Origin: Nocardia sp. NBC_00416
GTDB taxonomy: Bacteria > Actinomycetota > Actinomycetes > Mycobacteriales > Mycobacteriaceae
Length of the DNA stretch: 64,000 nucleotides
Assembly (NCBI RefSeq): GCF_036032445.1
Contig: NZ_CP107932.1
Coordinates: forward strand, 4,280,501-4,344,500
Reading direction: 5' to 3'
Position numbers and translations under genes: made by a program. Shown here piece after piece: positions 44,617 to 53,524 of the stretch; positions within the stretch are counted from its first letter, which is position 1; every line of letters starts with the position of its first letter. The notes below the pieces were generated by a model. That model had not been told where the DNA came from. It was given only the letters and a program-made list of their open reading frames with translations, and did no database searches.

Positions 44617-45147
44617 TCAGTACCCGTCGCAGGAGTCGAACGCCGCGTCCTTGTCCCCGTTGAAGGTATCGATCTGACCGTTCACCTCGTCGACCGAGGC
44701 ATTGCGTTCCAGCAGGTCGGCCAGTGATTTCAGATTGTCGCGGTAGGTACGCATCGGGGTGGAGACATCGTTGGGCACATCCGGGTTCAGTGCCGAATCG
44801 ATCTTCCCGGCGGTATTGCGCAGCGCGGTGACCGCGGCCTGCTTCTTGGGCTCGACATCGGGCGCCTTGGCGTCACTGGCGTCGATATAGGCGTTGAAGG
44901 CGTCCACTGCGGGGTTGTTGTTATCGCGCAGCGCCTCGCAGACTTCGGTGGCGGCGGCCGCGGCGGCCGCGGCGCGAGAGGACGAGGCCGCTGCCGAAGA
45001 CGATTCGACCTCGGAGGTGTACAACTGCAACTCGGACTGGTTCACCTGGGCGGTACCGGTCACCGTGTTCGAGCAGGCAGCGATGAAACCGCCCGCGACC
45101 AGCGCGGTGACTGCGATGGCGAGGCTGGCTCGTTCGAGTCGTCGCAT
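44617..45147 (-). CDS. Putative lipoprotein of unknown function
   Basis: The 176-residue product has a lipoprotein signal: hydrophobic stretch ~9-23 and a lipobox ending IAAC at about residue 25. The mature part has an unusual Ala/Ser-rich low-complexity stretch (SSSAAASSSRAAAAAAAAT), then a helical domain with two cysteines. It should be a membrane-anchored extracytoplasmic protein. The family is not recognised, although similar small lipoproteins with a CEALRDNNNPAVDAFN-like start are frequent in Nocardia. It converges with imuB. Confidence 0.75.
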   Translation of the reverse strand: MRRLERASLAIAVTALVAGGFIAACSNTVTGTAQVNQSELQLYTSEVESSSAAASSSRAAAAAAAATEVCEALRDNNNPAVDAFNAYIDASDAKAPDVEPKKQAAVTALRNTAGKIDSALNPDVPNDVSTPMRTYRDNLKSLADLLERNASVDEVNGQIDTFNGDKDAAFDSCDGY

Positions 45148-45305
45148 CAGTATGAAACTCCCCTCGGATGCCCGTGAACCCCGTATTTTCGCCCCGGCGC
45201 GCCGGACATCTGAGCCGCCGGTGCTGTCAACCGTACTGTGTCGGGTCGTAATTCGACTGGCCAGCCCGGGATTGATGATCAACCGATACCCGGGCGCACC
45301 CCGCG

Positions 45306-45929
45306 CTACCCGGTCGCGATATCGATGACCAGGCGATTCGGCATCGCCGCCGCCGCTACCGTGAATCCGGGTTCGTCGGCCGCAACCCCGACGAAGGACT
45401 GCGTGACACCCTCGAAAACGGTGTTCCGATACACCCCGGCGATCCCCGGAACCGCCGGGTCGGTGGCCGGATCCGGACCCGCGTAGGGCTCCACCATGCT
45501 GTCGAACGGATAGGCCGAACCGGTGATCCGCACCTCGAGCACCGACTGCCCCGCGACCTCCAGTTCCCGGCCGCTGCCGTCCTGGATCGCCCGCCCGGTG
45601 TACCACACGCTCCAGCCCGGGGTGCCTTCCCCGCCGAGGATGTACTCCACCCGATCGAACCCCGGATGCCGGCTCAGCCGGATATCGGTCACGGTGAGCG
45701 CGGCCCCGGGCGAGGCCCCGGCCTGTTTCGGCACCGTATCGTCGGGCGCGGGGACCGGCTCCCCCGGCAGCGGAACCGGCGGCAGCGGCAGACCCGGGAT
45801 ATCGACCTGCGAACTCGGTACCGCAGGAACCAGCTCCGGGGAGCTAATCGGTGGTGTGGACCCCGAGTCCGCGCATCCCGCGAGGCAACCCAACATCGCC
45901 GCCACTACCAGAATCCGCCCGGTACGCAT
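45306..45929 (-). CDS. Lipoprotein with AMIN-like domain
   Basis: The 207-residue product has a lipobox (LAGC, residue ~19), a Pro-rich linker and a C-terminal AMIN-like domain (~75-207). The domain is recognised by VTDIRLSRHPGFDRVEYIL, GTPGWSVWY, LEVRITGSAYPFD and a final VIDIATG strand. AMIN-type domains bind cell-wall components, so a periplasmic envelope role is likely. ATG 45929 starts MRTGRILVVAAML. Confidence 0.85.
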   Translation of the reverse strand: MRTGRILVVAAMLGCLAGCADSGSTPPISSPELVPAVPSSQVDIPGLPLPPVPLPGEPVPAPDDTVPKQAGASPGAALTVTDIRLSRHPGFDRVEYILGGEGTPGWSVWYTGRAIQDGSGRELEVAGQSVLEVRITGSAYPFDSMVEPYAGPDPATDPAVPGIAGVYRNTVFEGVTQSFVGVAADEPGFTVAAAAMPNRLVIDIATG

Positions 45930-46098
45930 GAGGCCGATGCTAACCGGAGTAGTCGCTGTCCTGGGGGAACGCCCACTCACACGGTGTGCCTCGGGCAGCC
46001 TGCTTCCGCGCCGCGCAACAGGGGGCAGCACATCCACCGCACGCGTTATCCGACGGGGCGGCCGACGGAGCGCGGCAACGATCTAGCACACTTGTCCC

Positions 46099-47256
46099 GT
46101 GCGAGACGTGGAGGACCTATTGGGACGGTTGCGCCGCTATCCGGATGTGGAGGCCGCCAACCTGTACGCCGCCGATGCCGCCGACCGCCTGATTCTCGAC
46201 GTGGCCGCGGACGCGCTCGCCGACGCCGCCGCGACGCGCGCGACGGTCGCGGTGATCGGCGACGGTTACGGCGCCCTGACTCTCGGTGCCGCGGCCGCCC
46301 ACGATCTACACGGCATCCGGGTCCACCAAGACCTGCTGACCGGAGAACTGGCCCTGGCCGCGAACGCCCGCGCCCTCGGCCTCACCGACCGTTACACCGC
46401 GCACTCACTGGGCGTGGGGCTGCTCCGCGACGCCACCGTCGTACTGCTGCGGCTGCCACGGGTCCTGGCCGGACTCGCCGAGATCGCCGAGGACATCGCC
46501 CGCTACGCCCACCCCGGAGTCCAGGTGTTCGCCGGCGGCCGGGACAAATATCTGACCAAGGCCATGAACGACGTACTGGCCGAATCGTTCTCCGAGGTGC
46601 GGGCCAGCCGCGGCCGTCAGAAATCGCGCACCCTGCTGGTACGCGGCCCGAAACCGGTGGGCGCTCCGCGATTTCCGCTGCACGAGCACATCGGCGAATA
46701 CGATATCGACGTGGTGGCCCATGGCGCCGCCTTCTCCGGCGCCCGCCTGGACATCGGCACCCGGTTCCTGCTGGAACATCTGCGCGCCATGAAACCCGAC
46801 GCCCGCGACGCGGTCGATCTCGGCTGCGGCACCGGCATCCTGGCCGTGGCACTCGCCAAGGCCAGGCCCGGAATCACGGTGACGGGCACCGATCAATCCG
46901 CCGCCGCCGTCGCCTCGGCCACCGCGACCGCCGCCGCCAACCAGGTGACCGGCCAGGTCCGAGTGGTTCGCGACGACGCCATGTCCGCCGCCCCCGACAA
47001 CAGCGCCGATCTGGTGGTGTGCAACCCACCGTTCCACGTCGGCGCCGCCGTGCACACCGGATCGGCCATCAAGATGTTCACTCAGACCGGCCGCGTCCTA
47101 CGCCCGGGCGGCGAACTGTGGACTGTGTACAACAACCATCTCAACCACCGCACCGTGGTCGAACGAATGGTCGGCCGCACCGAGGTGATGGGCCGGAACC
47201 GGAAATTCACGGTCACCCGCTCGGTCCACGGCCTCCACGACCCGGTGCACCGCTGA
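46099..47256 (+). CDS. RsmC/RlmG-type class I methyltransferase
   Basis: The 385-residue protein has a degenerate N-terminal methyltransferase-like domain and an active C-terminal one, the architecture of RsmC and RlmG, which methylate guanine N2 in rRNA. The SAM motif AVDLGCGTGILAVALA lies near residue 238 and the catalytic motif VVCNPPFHVG near 310, typical of base N-methyltransferases. Which rRNA site it modifies cannot be told from sequence. GTG 46099 is the start. It converges with the response-regulator gene. Confidence 0.88.
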   Translation: MRDVEDLLGRLRRYPDVEAANLYAADAADRLILDVAADALADAAATRATVAVIGDGYGALTLGAAAAHDLHGIRVHQDLLTGELALAANARALGLTDRYTAHSLGVGLLRDATVVLLRLPRVLAGLAEIAEDIARYAHPGVQVFAGGRDKYLTKAMNDVLAESFSEVRASRGRQKSRTLLVRGPKPVGAPRFPLHEHIGEYDIDVVAHGAAFSGARLDIGTRFLLEHLRAMKPDARDAVDLGCGTGILAVALAKARPGITVTGTDQSAAAVASATATAAANQVTGQVRVVRDDAMSAAPDNSADLVVCNPPFHVGAAVHTGSAIKMFTQTGRVLRPGGELWTVYNNHLNHRTVVERMVGRTEVMGRNRKFTVTRSVHGLHDPVHR

Positions 47257-47270
47257 CACCGGCGGCGGAT

Positions 47271-47906
47271 TCAGTCGATCCGCCGCCGATGCGCCCAGCG
47301 CGTCAACGCGTTCCGATTGGACTGCTGGGTCTTGCGCAGCACGTTCGAGGCGTGGGTCTCCACCGTCTTCACCGAGATGAAGAGATTCTCGGCGATCTCC
47401 CGATACGTGTACCCACGGGCCAGCAGCCGCAGCACCTCCAGCTCACGCGGAGTCAGCGAATCCAGCTCCGGATCCAGCGGCGGTTCGGGTACCGAGGATT
47501 TCCCGGTGAACGAATCCAGCACGAACCCGGCCAGCCGCGGACTGAACACCGCGTCCCCGCCCGCCACCCGGCGGATACCGTCGGCCAGCTCGGCGCCGGA
47601 AATAGTCTTGGTCACATAGCCGCGGGCACCGGCCCGGATCACCGCGATCACGTCCTCGGCGGCATCGGAGACACTCAGCGCCAGACATACCGGCCCACTG
47701 TGGATACCGCGCAGCACAGCGACCCCGCCCCCATCGGGCATATGCACATCCAGCAGCACCACATCGGGTTTCGCCTCGTTGATCCCTGCCACGGCCTCGG
47801 CCACGCCACCGGCCTCCCCGACCACCTCCATATCGGTCTCCCGGCTCAACTCCGCCCGGACCCCGGACCGGAAGACGGCGTGATCATCGACCAGAAAAAC
47901 CCGCAC
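47271..47906 (-). CDS. NarL/LuxR-type response regulator of the PspC kinase
   Basis: The 211-residue protein has an N-terminal receiver (FLVDDHA, phospho-accepting Asp in VVLLDVHMPDGGG, Lys in VTKTISG) and a C-terminal LuxR helix-turn-helix (LTPRELEVLRLLARGYTYREIA, ISVKTVETH). GTG 47906 (VRVFLVDDH) has AAAGG six bases upstream. GTG 47912 and ATG 47927 are in frame but have no properly spaced ribosome site. It lies 304 bp after the PspC-domain kinase gene on the same strand, with a two-hairpin repeat between them; they almost certainly form a two-component pair. Confidence 0.93.
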   Translation of the reverse strand: MRVFLVDDHAVFRSGVRAELSRETDMEVVGEAGGVAEAVAGINEAKPDVVLLDVHMPDGGGVAVLRGIHSGPVCLALSVSDAAEDVIAVIRAGARGYVTKTISGAELADGIRRVAGGDAVFSPRLAGFVLDSFTGKSSVPEPPLDPELDSLTPRELEVLRLLARGYTYREIAENLFISVKTVETHASNVLRKTQQSNRNALTRWAHRRRID

Positions 47907-47927
47907 ACTCACCCTTTCTGTGTTCAT

Positions 47928-48044
47928 GGCGCCGCCTGCGGCGGCGCGGGGTTGCGGCCCCCTCGGTCCCGCTGTTCAGCGCCCGAGACTCGCGTCTGCG
48001 GCGCATGCGCTTCGGGCGCTGAACAGCGGGACGGGCCGCAACCC
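47928..48044. repeat. Two-hairpin intergenic element, copy 2
   Basis: Hairpin 1 is GCGCCGCC-TGC-GGCGGCGC (47929-47947). Hairpin 2 has a perfect 12 bp outer stem (47949-47960 with 48033-48044) and a perfect 21 bp inner stem (47966-47986 with 48012-48032), with a 25-base loop containing CTGCGGCGCATGC. It fills the gap between the kinase stop and the response-regulator start, and its near edge runs into CATGAACACAG just before that gene's ribosome site. The rest of the 304 bp gap holds a further GGCCTCGC-ACTCGGC block also found after copy 3, and no gene. Confidence 0.85.
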
Positions 48045-48210
48045 ATTGTCGGCCTCGCTGAACTCGGCGCCGGGTGTCCCAGCAGCAGGTTCGGGACCTT
48101 TCTCATCCCAACAGGATTCGGCGCCGAAAAGCGAGCCGGGAAGCGATGTTCGCGGGTACTGGGCGATTCCGCGGCGGACGACGCCGCAGCGGCGGCGCGC
48201 GCGATAGCCA

Positions 48211-49671
48211 CTACCGACGCCTGCTCGGCGGCGCGAACGCCCGGCCGGCGATATGGGAACCCGGCGCGCCGCCACTGCCCGCGACGACGGGAGTCGTGTC
48301 CGGCTGTGCTCCTGTCGGCCCGGCGGATTCGGGCTGCTCACCCGTAGTCGCGCGCGCGGCATCCGCAGGCCGGGCTTCCGCGTCGGGCTCCCCGGTCGTG
48401 TCCTCCGCTTCGGACGCGCCGGAGTCGCTGCGCGGCATGATGATGCGCACCTCGGTGCCGCGGCCCGGTGCGGAGACTATCTCCACCGTTCCGCCGCGGC
48501 GTTCCACCCGGGCGCGGATGGACCGCGCCAAACCGTGCCGGTCCTCGGGCACCGCATCGGGATCGAAACCGGCGCCGCGGTCGCGGATGAACACGCTGAC
48601 CTGGTGCGGTTCGGTTTCGGCGAACAGATCGATATCGGCGACACCGGCATGTTTGGCGGCGTTCACCAGCGCCTCCCGGGTGGCGCCCAGGACGGCGGTG
48701 AAATGTTCCTTAGGCAGACCGGATCCGCTCTCCGCGCCGTCCATCGCCACATCGCCCACGGTCACCGGGGTGACCTTCACGCCGTGCTGATCCTCCACTT
48801 CGCCCGCGATCGTGCGCAGCGCGGCAGCCAAACTGGATTCGGCCGGACCGGAATCGGCGAACAACCAGCGCCGCAGCTCACGTTCCTGACTGCGCGCCAG
48901 CCGCAGCACCTCCTGCGGGTCGCCCGCTTGCCGCTGGATCAGCGCAAGTGTCTGGAGCACCGAATCATGCAGGTGGGAGGCTATTTCCTCGCGCTCCTCG
49001 TTGCGGATCCGGGCGGCGCGTTCGGCATTGAGCGAATGCATCATCCGCAGGCCGAGCGGAACCGTCAGCAGACCGACCCCGATCAAGGTGGCGGCCACCG
49101 CCAACAGCGCCGACCCGAGCGAACCCCAGTCGACCTGCGACAGCACCACCACGGCCAGGCCGGCGACCACCAGCGTGACGCCGGCGATGATCCGCGACCA
49201 CGTGATCACCGACGGTTTCGCCGGCATCCCGACCAGCGACCGCGGGCCGTCGGCATCGTATTCGCGCCAGACCAGCGCCGCACCCACCGCGATCACCACG
49301 ATCGGCGCGATCACCCGGGCGGCCGCGCCGCTGAATGCCCAGGACACCGCCACCGACAATCCCAGCCCGAGCAGGGCCAGCCCGATCGCCTGCCGGCGTT
49401 CGGTCCCCGAGGGACGGCCGGAATCCGCACCGTCGGGGGTGAAGAGCCACAGCAGTCCGTAGGCGACGATCCCGGCCCCGGCCAGTGCGGACAGCAGGAC
49501 GAAGACCATCCGCACCTTGAGCACGTCGACCCCGAGGTGGTCGGCGACACCGCCCGCCACCCCGCCGACGATCCGGCCCCCGGAACGGCGCACCAATCGA
49601 CCGGTCGCGGGCGCCGCCCCGGGCCCGGCAGCGGCCCCCCGCGCATAGAAGGCAGGTCCGAACGGGCACAT
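48211..49671 (-). CDS. PspC-domain sensor histidine kinase
   Basis: The 486-residue protein starts with a PspC domain (~30-80: RIVGGVAGGVADHLGVD with a membrane helix). More transmembrane helices follow (~95-210), then a NarX/LiaS-type HisKA_3 dimerisation helix with the phosphorylated His in EIASHLHDSVLQTLALIQ, and an HATPase (EALVNAAKHA, RDRGAGFD, HGLARSIRARVERRGG). A Pro/Ser-rich tail ends it. It should sense envelope stress and phosphorylate the NarL-type regulator. It is divergent from the PspC/LiaF-like gene. Confidence 0.93.
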   Translation of the reverse strand: MCPFGPAFYARGAAAGPGAAPATGRLVRRSGGRIVGGVAGGVADHLGVDVLKVRMVFVLLSALAGAGIVAYGLLWLFTPDGADSGRPSGTERRQAIGLALLGLGLSVAVSWAFSGAAARVIAPIVVIAVGAALVWREYDADGPRSLVGMPAKPSVITWSRIIAGVTLVVAGLAVVVLSQVDWGSLGSALLAVAATLIGVGLLTVPLGLRMMHSLNAERAARIRNEEREEIASHLHDSVLQTLALIQRQAGDPQEVLRLARSQERELRRWLFADSGPAESSLAAALRTIAGEVEDQHGVKVTPVTVGDVAMDGAESGSGLPKEHFTAVLGATREALVNAAKHAGVADIDLFAETEPHQVSVFIRDRGAGFDPDAVPEDRHGLARSIRARVERRGGTVEIVSAPGRGTEVRIIMPRSDSGASEAEDTTGEPDAEARPADAARATTGEQPESAGPTGAQPDTTPVVAGSGGAPGSHIAGRAFAPPSRRR

Positions 49672-49829
49672 ACCGTCGATACTGGCACGGCAATGTCACG
49701 GCCGGCCATGGGGAAACACCCTGATATCCGCATCAACCGCCTCCATCGACGGTGCTCAGGAGGTTTTCCGGACCAACTTCAGGGTTCCCCCCGATGTGCG
49801 CGCGGCCACCGCGAGCGGACCATGGATCC

Positions 49830-51368
49830 ATGACGAGAACGAGCTTCGGTGATCAGCTCCAGCAGATGTGGCAGACACGGCCGACTCGGCTGCCCCGGCG
49901 GGGCCCGATCGCCGGGGTCGCGGCCGGATTCGGGCACCGCTACGGTGTCGATCCGGTGCTGGTCCGGGTGGCTTTCGTGGTCTCCACCATTTTCGGCGGC
50001 GCGGGAATCGTCCTCTACCTGGCCGGATGGCTGTTGTTCCCGGAACCCGGGGACCGCGGATCGATGGCGGAGTCGCTCACCCGCAAGGGCCAGGATTCGC
50101 AGAACCAGACCAAGACGATCGTCCTGATCGTCGCGCTGGCGATCGCGGTGAGCACCATGGGCCCGGTGGGCATCGGACTCGGCGGGTCGGGCGTCATCGC
50201 TCTCGCACTCATGCTGGCGGGCTGGTGGATGCTGCATATGCGTTCCCCCGAACCGCCGCCCGGTACGGTCGCGCCCGAGCCGCTGGCCGCCCCGGGAACG
50301 ACCGGGTATCCCGGCGCCATGTTCCCGCAGAGCGGAGCGGATCCGTACAACTCGCCCGCCGCCGGCGTCTACACGCCGTACACCAAACTGCCGGACCGGT
50401 ACATCCCGGATCCGGCGGCCCCCGGCCCGGAACAGGTCACCCCGACCGCGGCCGATGCCTCCGCGGAATCCGCGGACCAGCGTCCCGGCACGACTCCTCC
50501 GCTGCTCACCGAGAGCGGCGCCGCCACCTCCGAGAATCCGGCCGGTCCGGCTCCCGGCTCCGGCAGCGCGGAGGGAGCCGGCCGCACAACCGATTCCGCA
50601 CCGCCGGTCGCCGGCCCGGCCGCGCGACCGGATCGTGCGCCGGACAGCGCCCGCTCCCGCGTCGATATGAGCAAGCCCGGTACGGCGCAGTTCGAGCAGC
50701 GCACACCACCGTCCTGGGATCCGCTCGGTGTCGCGCCGCTGGCGTGGGATCTGCCCGAACCCACCCCGACCCGGACCATGGTCGTGCCCGGCGACGAACG
50801 ACGGCGTTCCCGGTTCACCCCCGTGGTGCTCGGCCTGGCGGTCCTCGCCGCGGCGGGTGCCGGCGCGGCGGCCGCGGTGGGCGTGGAATGGATGACCCCG
50901 GGCCGGATCGCGGCGATCGCCCTGGCGGTGATCGCGCTGGGGCTCGTCCTCGGTTCCTTCCGGCGGCGTGGACACGGCCTGCTGCCCGTGATCGCTCCGC
51001 TCGCGGCGTTCGTGCTGCTGGCCGCGGTGATCGGGCCGATCGACTTCGATAATTCGACGATGGGCGACCGCACCTGGGCGCCTGCCACGGCGAGCGAGGT
51101 GCGACCGGACTACTCGGTCACCATGGGGTCGGGAACTCTCGATCTACGCGGCATCGACCTCACCGCGAACAAAACGGTGGATGTCTCGGTGCACATGGGT
51201 CAAGCGGTCGTCCTGGTACCCGAGAACATGAATGTGCGCACCGACTGCGTCGTCCGGATGGGTGAGGCGACCTGCCCGGACGGGCTGACCGGGCCCGGCG
51301 GTGACGCCCCGGTACTGGATTTGAACGTGCACGTGCGGATGGGCGACGCGGAGGTGCGCCGTGGCTGA
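49830..51368 (+). CDS. PspC-domain membrane protein with LiaF-like C-terminus
   Basis: The 512-residue product has an N-terminal PspC domain (RGPIAGVAAGFGHRYGVDPVLVRVAFV, ending in a membrane helix), a further pair of helices, and a long disordered Pro/Ala/Ser-rich region (~150-320). A second group of helices and a C-terminal beta domain follow (MGSGTLDLRGI, VDVSVHMGQAVVLVP, VRMGEATC) like LiaF/DUF2154 envelope-stress regulators. ATG 49830 is preferred over upstream starts. Divergent from the PspC kinase, it is likely its regulatory partner. It overlaps the next gene by eight bases. Confidence 0.9.
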   Translation: MTRTSFGDQLQQMWQTRPTRLPRRGPIAGVAAGFGHRYGVDPVLVRVAFVVSTIFGGAGIVLYLAGWLLFPEPGDRGSMAESLTRKGQDSQNQTKTIVLIVALAIAVSTMGPVGIGLGGSGVIALALMLAGWWMLHMRSPEPPPGTVAPEPLAAPGTTGYPGAMFPQSGADPYNSPAAGVYTPYTKLPDRYIPDPAAPGPEQVTPTAADASAESADQRPGTTPPLLTESGAATSENPAGPAPGSGSAEGAGRTTDSAPPVAGPAARPDRAPDSARSRVDMSKPGTAQFEQRTPPSWDPLGVAPLAWDLPEPTPTRTMVVPGDERRRSRFTPVVLGLAVLAAAGAGAAAAVGVEWMTPGRIAAIALAVIALGLVLGSFRRRGHGLLPVIAPLAAFVLLAAVIGPIDFDNSTMGDRTWAPATASEVRPDYSVTMGSGTLDLRGIDLTANKTVDVSVHMGQAVVLVPENMNVRTDCVVRMGEATCPDGLTGPGGDAPVLDLNVHVRMGDAEVRRG

Positions 51369-51624
51369 ACAGCGAAAAGACACCGACCAGCGGACGGACG
51401 CCGAACCGGGCCCCCGCGCGGCCTGCCGCCGCGGACACCGCGGGACCGGGTTCTCCCCCGGATTGTTCATCGTCGGCGTGCTGGCGCTCGTCGTGAGCGC
51501 CTGGGCCCTCATCGGACCCGGCCGGTGGGATTTCGCGACGATGATCCCGATCGGCTGGATCATCGTCGCCGTCGCGATCGTGGTCGGGCTCGCCCTGGTC
51601 GTATCACCGAGGCGACGCCGATAG
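51361..51624 (+). CDS. Small two-helix membrane protein of the PspC operon
   Basis: The 87-residue product has a charged cytosolic N-terminus and two transmembrane helices (GLFIVGVLALVVSAWALI and IPIGWIIVAVAIVVGLALVV), ending in a basic tail. GTG 51361 overlaps the 3' end of the PspC gene by eight bases, so the pair is co-translated. It is not recognised as a family, but small membrane proteins are usual companions of PspC/LiaF systems. Confidence 0.8.
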   Translation: MAEQRKDTDQRTDAEPGPRAACRRGHRGTGFSPGLFIVGVLALVVSAWALIGPGRWDFATMIPIGWIIVAVAIVVGLALVVSPRRRR

Positions 51625-51685
51625 CCGCGTGCTCATCCGGCTCTCCCGGCAACCGCCTCTCTCGTCGGCGCGCACACCCGCGCAA

Positions 51686-51720
51686 CGAAACGGCCGGACC
51701 CTGTGCGAGGGTCCGGCCGT
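51686..51720. terminator. 15-bp perfect bidirectional terminator
   Basis: Arms 51686-51700 and 51706-51720 are perfectly complementary with a GTGCG loop; the outer pairs are AAA/TTT, giving a short T-tract in each direction. It lies between the converging PspC operon (stop 51624) and guaA (stop 51728). Confidence 0.9.
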
Positions 51721-51727
51721 TTCGAGT

Positions 51728-53305
51728 TCACTCCCATTCGATGGTGCCCGGCGGCTTGCTCGTCACATCCAGCACCACCCGGTTGACCTCGGCGACCTCA
51801 TTGGTGATCCGGGTCGAGATGCGTTCCAGCACCTCGTAGGGCAGCCGGGTCCAGTCGGCGGTCATCGCGTCCTCGCTGGACACCGGCCGCAGCACGATCG
51901 GATGCCCGTAGGTGCGGCCGTCGCCCTGCACTCCGACGCTGCGCACATCCGCGAGCAGCACCACCGGGCACTGCCAGATCTGTCCGTCCAGCCCGGCCGC
52001 GGTGAGTTCCTCCCGAGCGATCGCGTCGGCCTGCCGCAGGGTGCGCAACCGCTCCTCGGTGACCTCACCGATGATCCGGATGGCCAGACCCGGGCCGGGG
52101 AAGGGCTGGCGGGCCACGATCTCCTCCGGCAGGCCGAGCTCACGGCCGACCGCCCGGACCTCGTCCTTGAACAGCAACCGCAGCGGTTCGACGAGTTCGA
52201 ACTCCAGATCATCGGGCAGGCCGCCCACATTGTGGTGCGATTTGATGTTCGCGGTACCGCTGCCGCCACCCGACTCCACCACGTCCGGGTACAGCGTGCC
52301 CTGTACCAGGAATTCCACCGCCGGTGCGTCGTCGCCCGCCGCCTGCTCGCCGACGACCTCGCCCACCGCGTCCTCGAAGGACCGGATGAACTCCCGGCCG
52401 ATGATCTTGCGCTTCTCCTCCGGGTCGGTGACGCCCTTCAGTTCCCCCAGGAACTGGTCCACCGCGTCCACGGTCACCAGCCGAGCCCCGGTGGCGGCCA
52501 CGAAGTCCCGCTGCACCTGCTCACGTTCACCGGCGCGCAGCAGCCCGTGATCGACGAACACACAGGTCAGCTTGTCGCCGATGGCGCGCTGCACCAGAGC
52601 GCCCGCTACCGCGCTGTCCACACCGCCGGACAGCCCGCAGATCGCGTGGCCCTCCCCGATCTGCGCCCGGACCTGCTCGATCATGGCCTCGGCGATATTC
52701 GCGGCTGTCCAGGTCGGTGCGATACCGGCCATCTCGTGCAGGAACCGGCTCAGCACCTGCTGCCCGTGCGGCGAATGCAGCACCTCGGGGTGGTACTGCA
52801 CACCCGCCAGGCGCCGGGCCCTGTTCTCGAACGCCGCGACCGGCGCGCCCACGGTGGTTCCCGTGACCTCGAATCCGGCCGGGGCATCGGTCACCGCGTC
52901 CCCGTGGCTCATCCACACCGGCTGCACCCCCGGCAGCCCTTCGTGCAGCAGACCGCCGTCGATATCGAGTTCGGTCCGGCCGTACTCGCGGGTACCGGTA
53001 TTGGTCACCGTGCCGCCCAGCGCCCGCGCCATCGCCTGGAAGCCGTAACAGATACCGAACACCGGCACGTCCAGGTCGAACAGCCGCGGATCGAGCGCCG
53101 GCGCCCCCTCGGCGTACACACTGGCCGGACCGCCGGACAAGATCACCGCGAGCGGCTGCTTCTCCGCGATCTCCGCCACCGTCGCGGTATGCGGCACCAC
53201 CTCGGAATAGACCTTCGCCTCCCGGACCCGGCGGGCGATCAACTGCGCGTACTGCGCTCCGAAGTCGACAACAAGAACGGGTCTCTGGGAATGCGTCACC
53301 CGCAT
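51728..53305 (-). CDS. guaA: GMP synthase (glutamine-hydrolysing)
   Basis: GuaA converts XMP to GMP using glutamine and ATP. The 525-residue protein has an N-terminal glutamine amidotransferase domain (nucleophile Cys in GICYGFQAM, His/Glu in GVQYHPEV), a PP-loop ATPase (GLSGGVDSAVA) and a C-terminal dimerisation domain ending in PPGTIEWE, all intact. ATG 53305 starts MRVTHSQRPVLVVDFGAQYAQ. It lies 219 bp downstream of guaB3 on the same strand, completing an IMP to GMP gene group. Confidence 0.97.
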   Translation of the reverse strand: MRVTHSQRPVLVVDFGAQYAQLIARRVREAKVYSEVVPHTATVAEIAEKQPLAVILSGGPASVYAEGAPALDPRLFDLDVPVFGICYGFQAMARALGGTVTNTGTREYGRTELDIDGGLLHEGLPGVQPVWMSHGDAVTDAPAGFEVTGTTVGAPVAAFENRARRLAGVQYHPEVLHSPHGQQVLSRFLHEMAGIAPTWTAANIAEAMIEQVRAQIGEGHAICGLSGGVDSAVAGALVQRAIGDKLTCVFVDHGLLRAGEREQVQRDFVAATGARLVTVDAVDQFLGELKGVTDPEEKRKIIGREFIRSFEDAVGEVVGEQAAGDDAPAVEFLVQGTLYPDVVESGGGSGTANIKSHHNVGGLPDDLEFELVEPLRLLFKDEVRAVGRELGLPEEIVARQPFPGPGLAIRIIGEVTEERLRTLRQADAIAREELTAAGLDGQIWQCPVVLLADVRSVGVQGDGRTYGHPIVLRPVSSEDAMTADWTRLPYEVLERISTRITNEVAEVNRVVLDVTSKPPGTIEWE

Positions 53306-53409
53306 GATTCTAGTGAGTGCCCGCGGGGACCCAGAGGTCGGTCACCACGAGCCCCACCCAGGCCGCCCGGCTGTTTCACCCGGTCGGTGAATCCCCGGGG
53401 CGGTCAGGG

Positions 53410-53458
53410 GTGAGCCTGCCCGCCAACGTAAAAGTGAGCCCACCCGCCAAGGTCTGCG
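53410..53458. repeat. Pair of ~24-bp direct repeats
   Basis: GTGAGCCTGCCCGCCAACGT (53410) and GTGAGCCCACCCGCCAAGGT (53434) match at 17 of 20 positions with a 24 bp period. They belong to the same degenerate family as the units after glyA at 3413-3526. They lie in the guaB3-guaA gap. Confidence 0.55.
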
Positions 53459-53462
53459 TTTC

Positions 53463-53515
53463 GGCGCGCTGGCGCGCGCGGGGGTTGAGGCCCGTCCCGG
53501 CGAAGCCGGACGCGA
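53463..53515. repeat. Shortened copy of the two-hairpin element (copy 4)
   Basis: GGCGCGCTGGCGCGCGC forms a hairpin-1-like stem, followed by GGGGTTGAGGCCCGTCCCGG, which matches the start of hairpin 2 in copies 2 and 3. The distal half is missing and only a short CCGGC-GAA-GCCGG hairpin remains. It ends ten bases before the guaB3 stop codon. Confidence 0.4.
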
Positions 53516-53524
53516 CAGCGCCGC

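Noticed and set aside
45666..48347. 893-codon plus-strand frame
   Set aside because: Arg/Pro-rich out-of-frame reading of the methyltransferase and its neighbours; no start site or domain.
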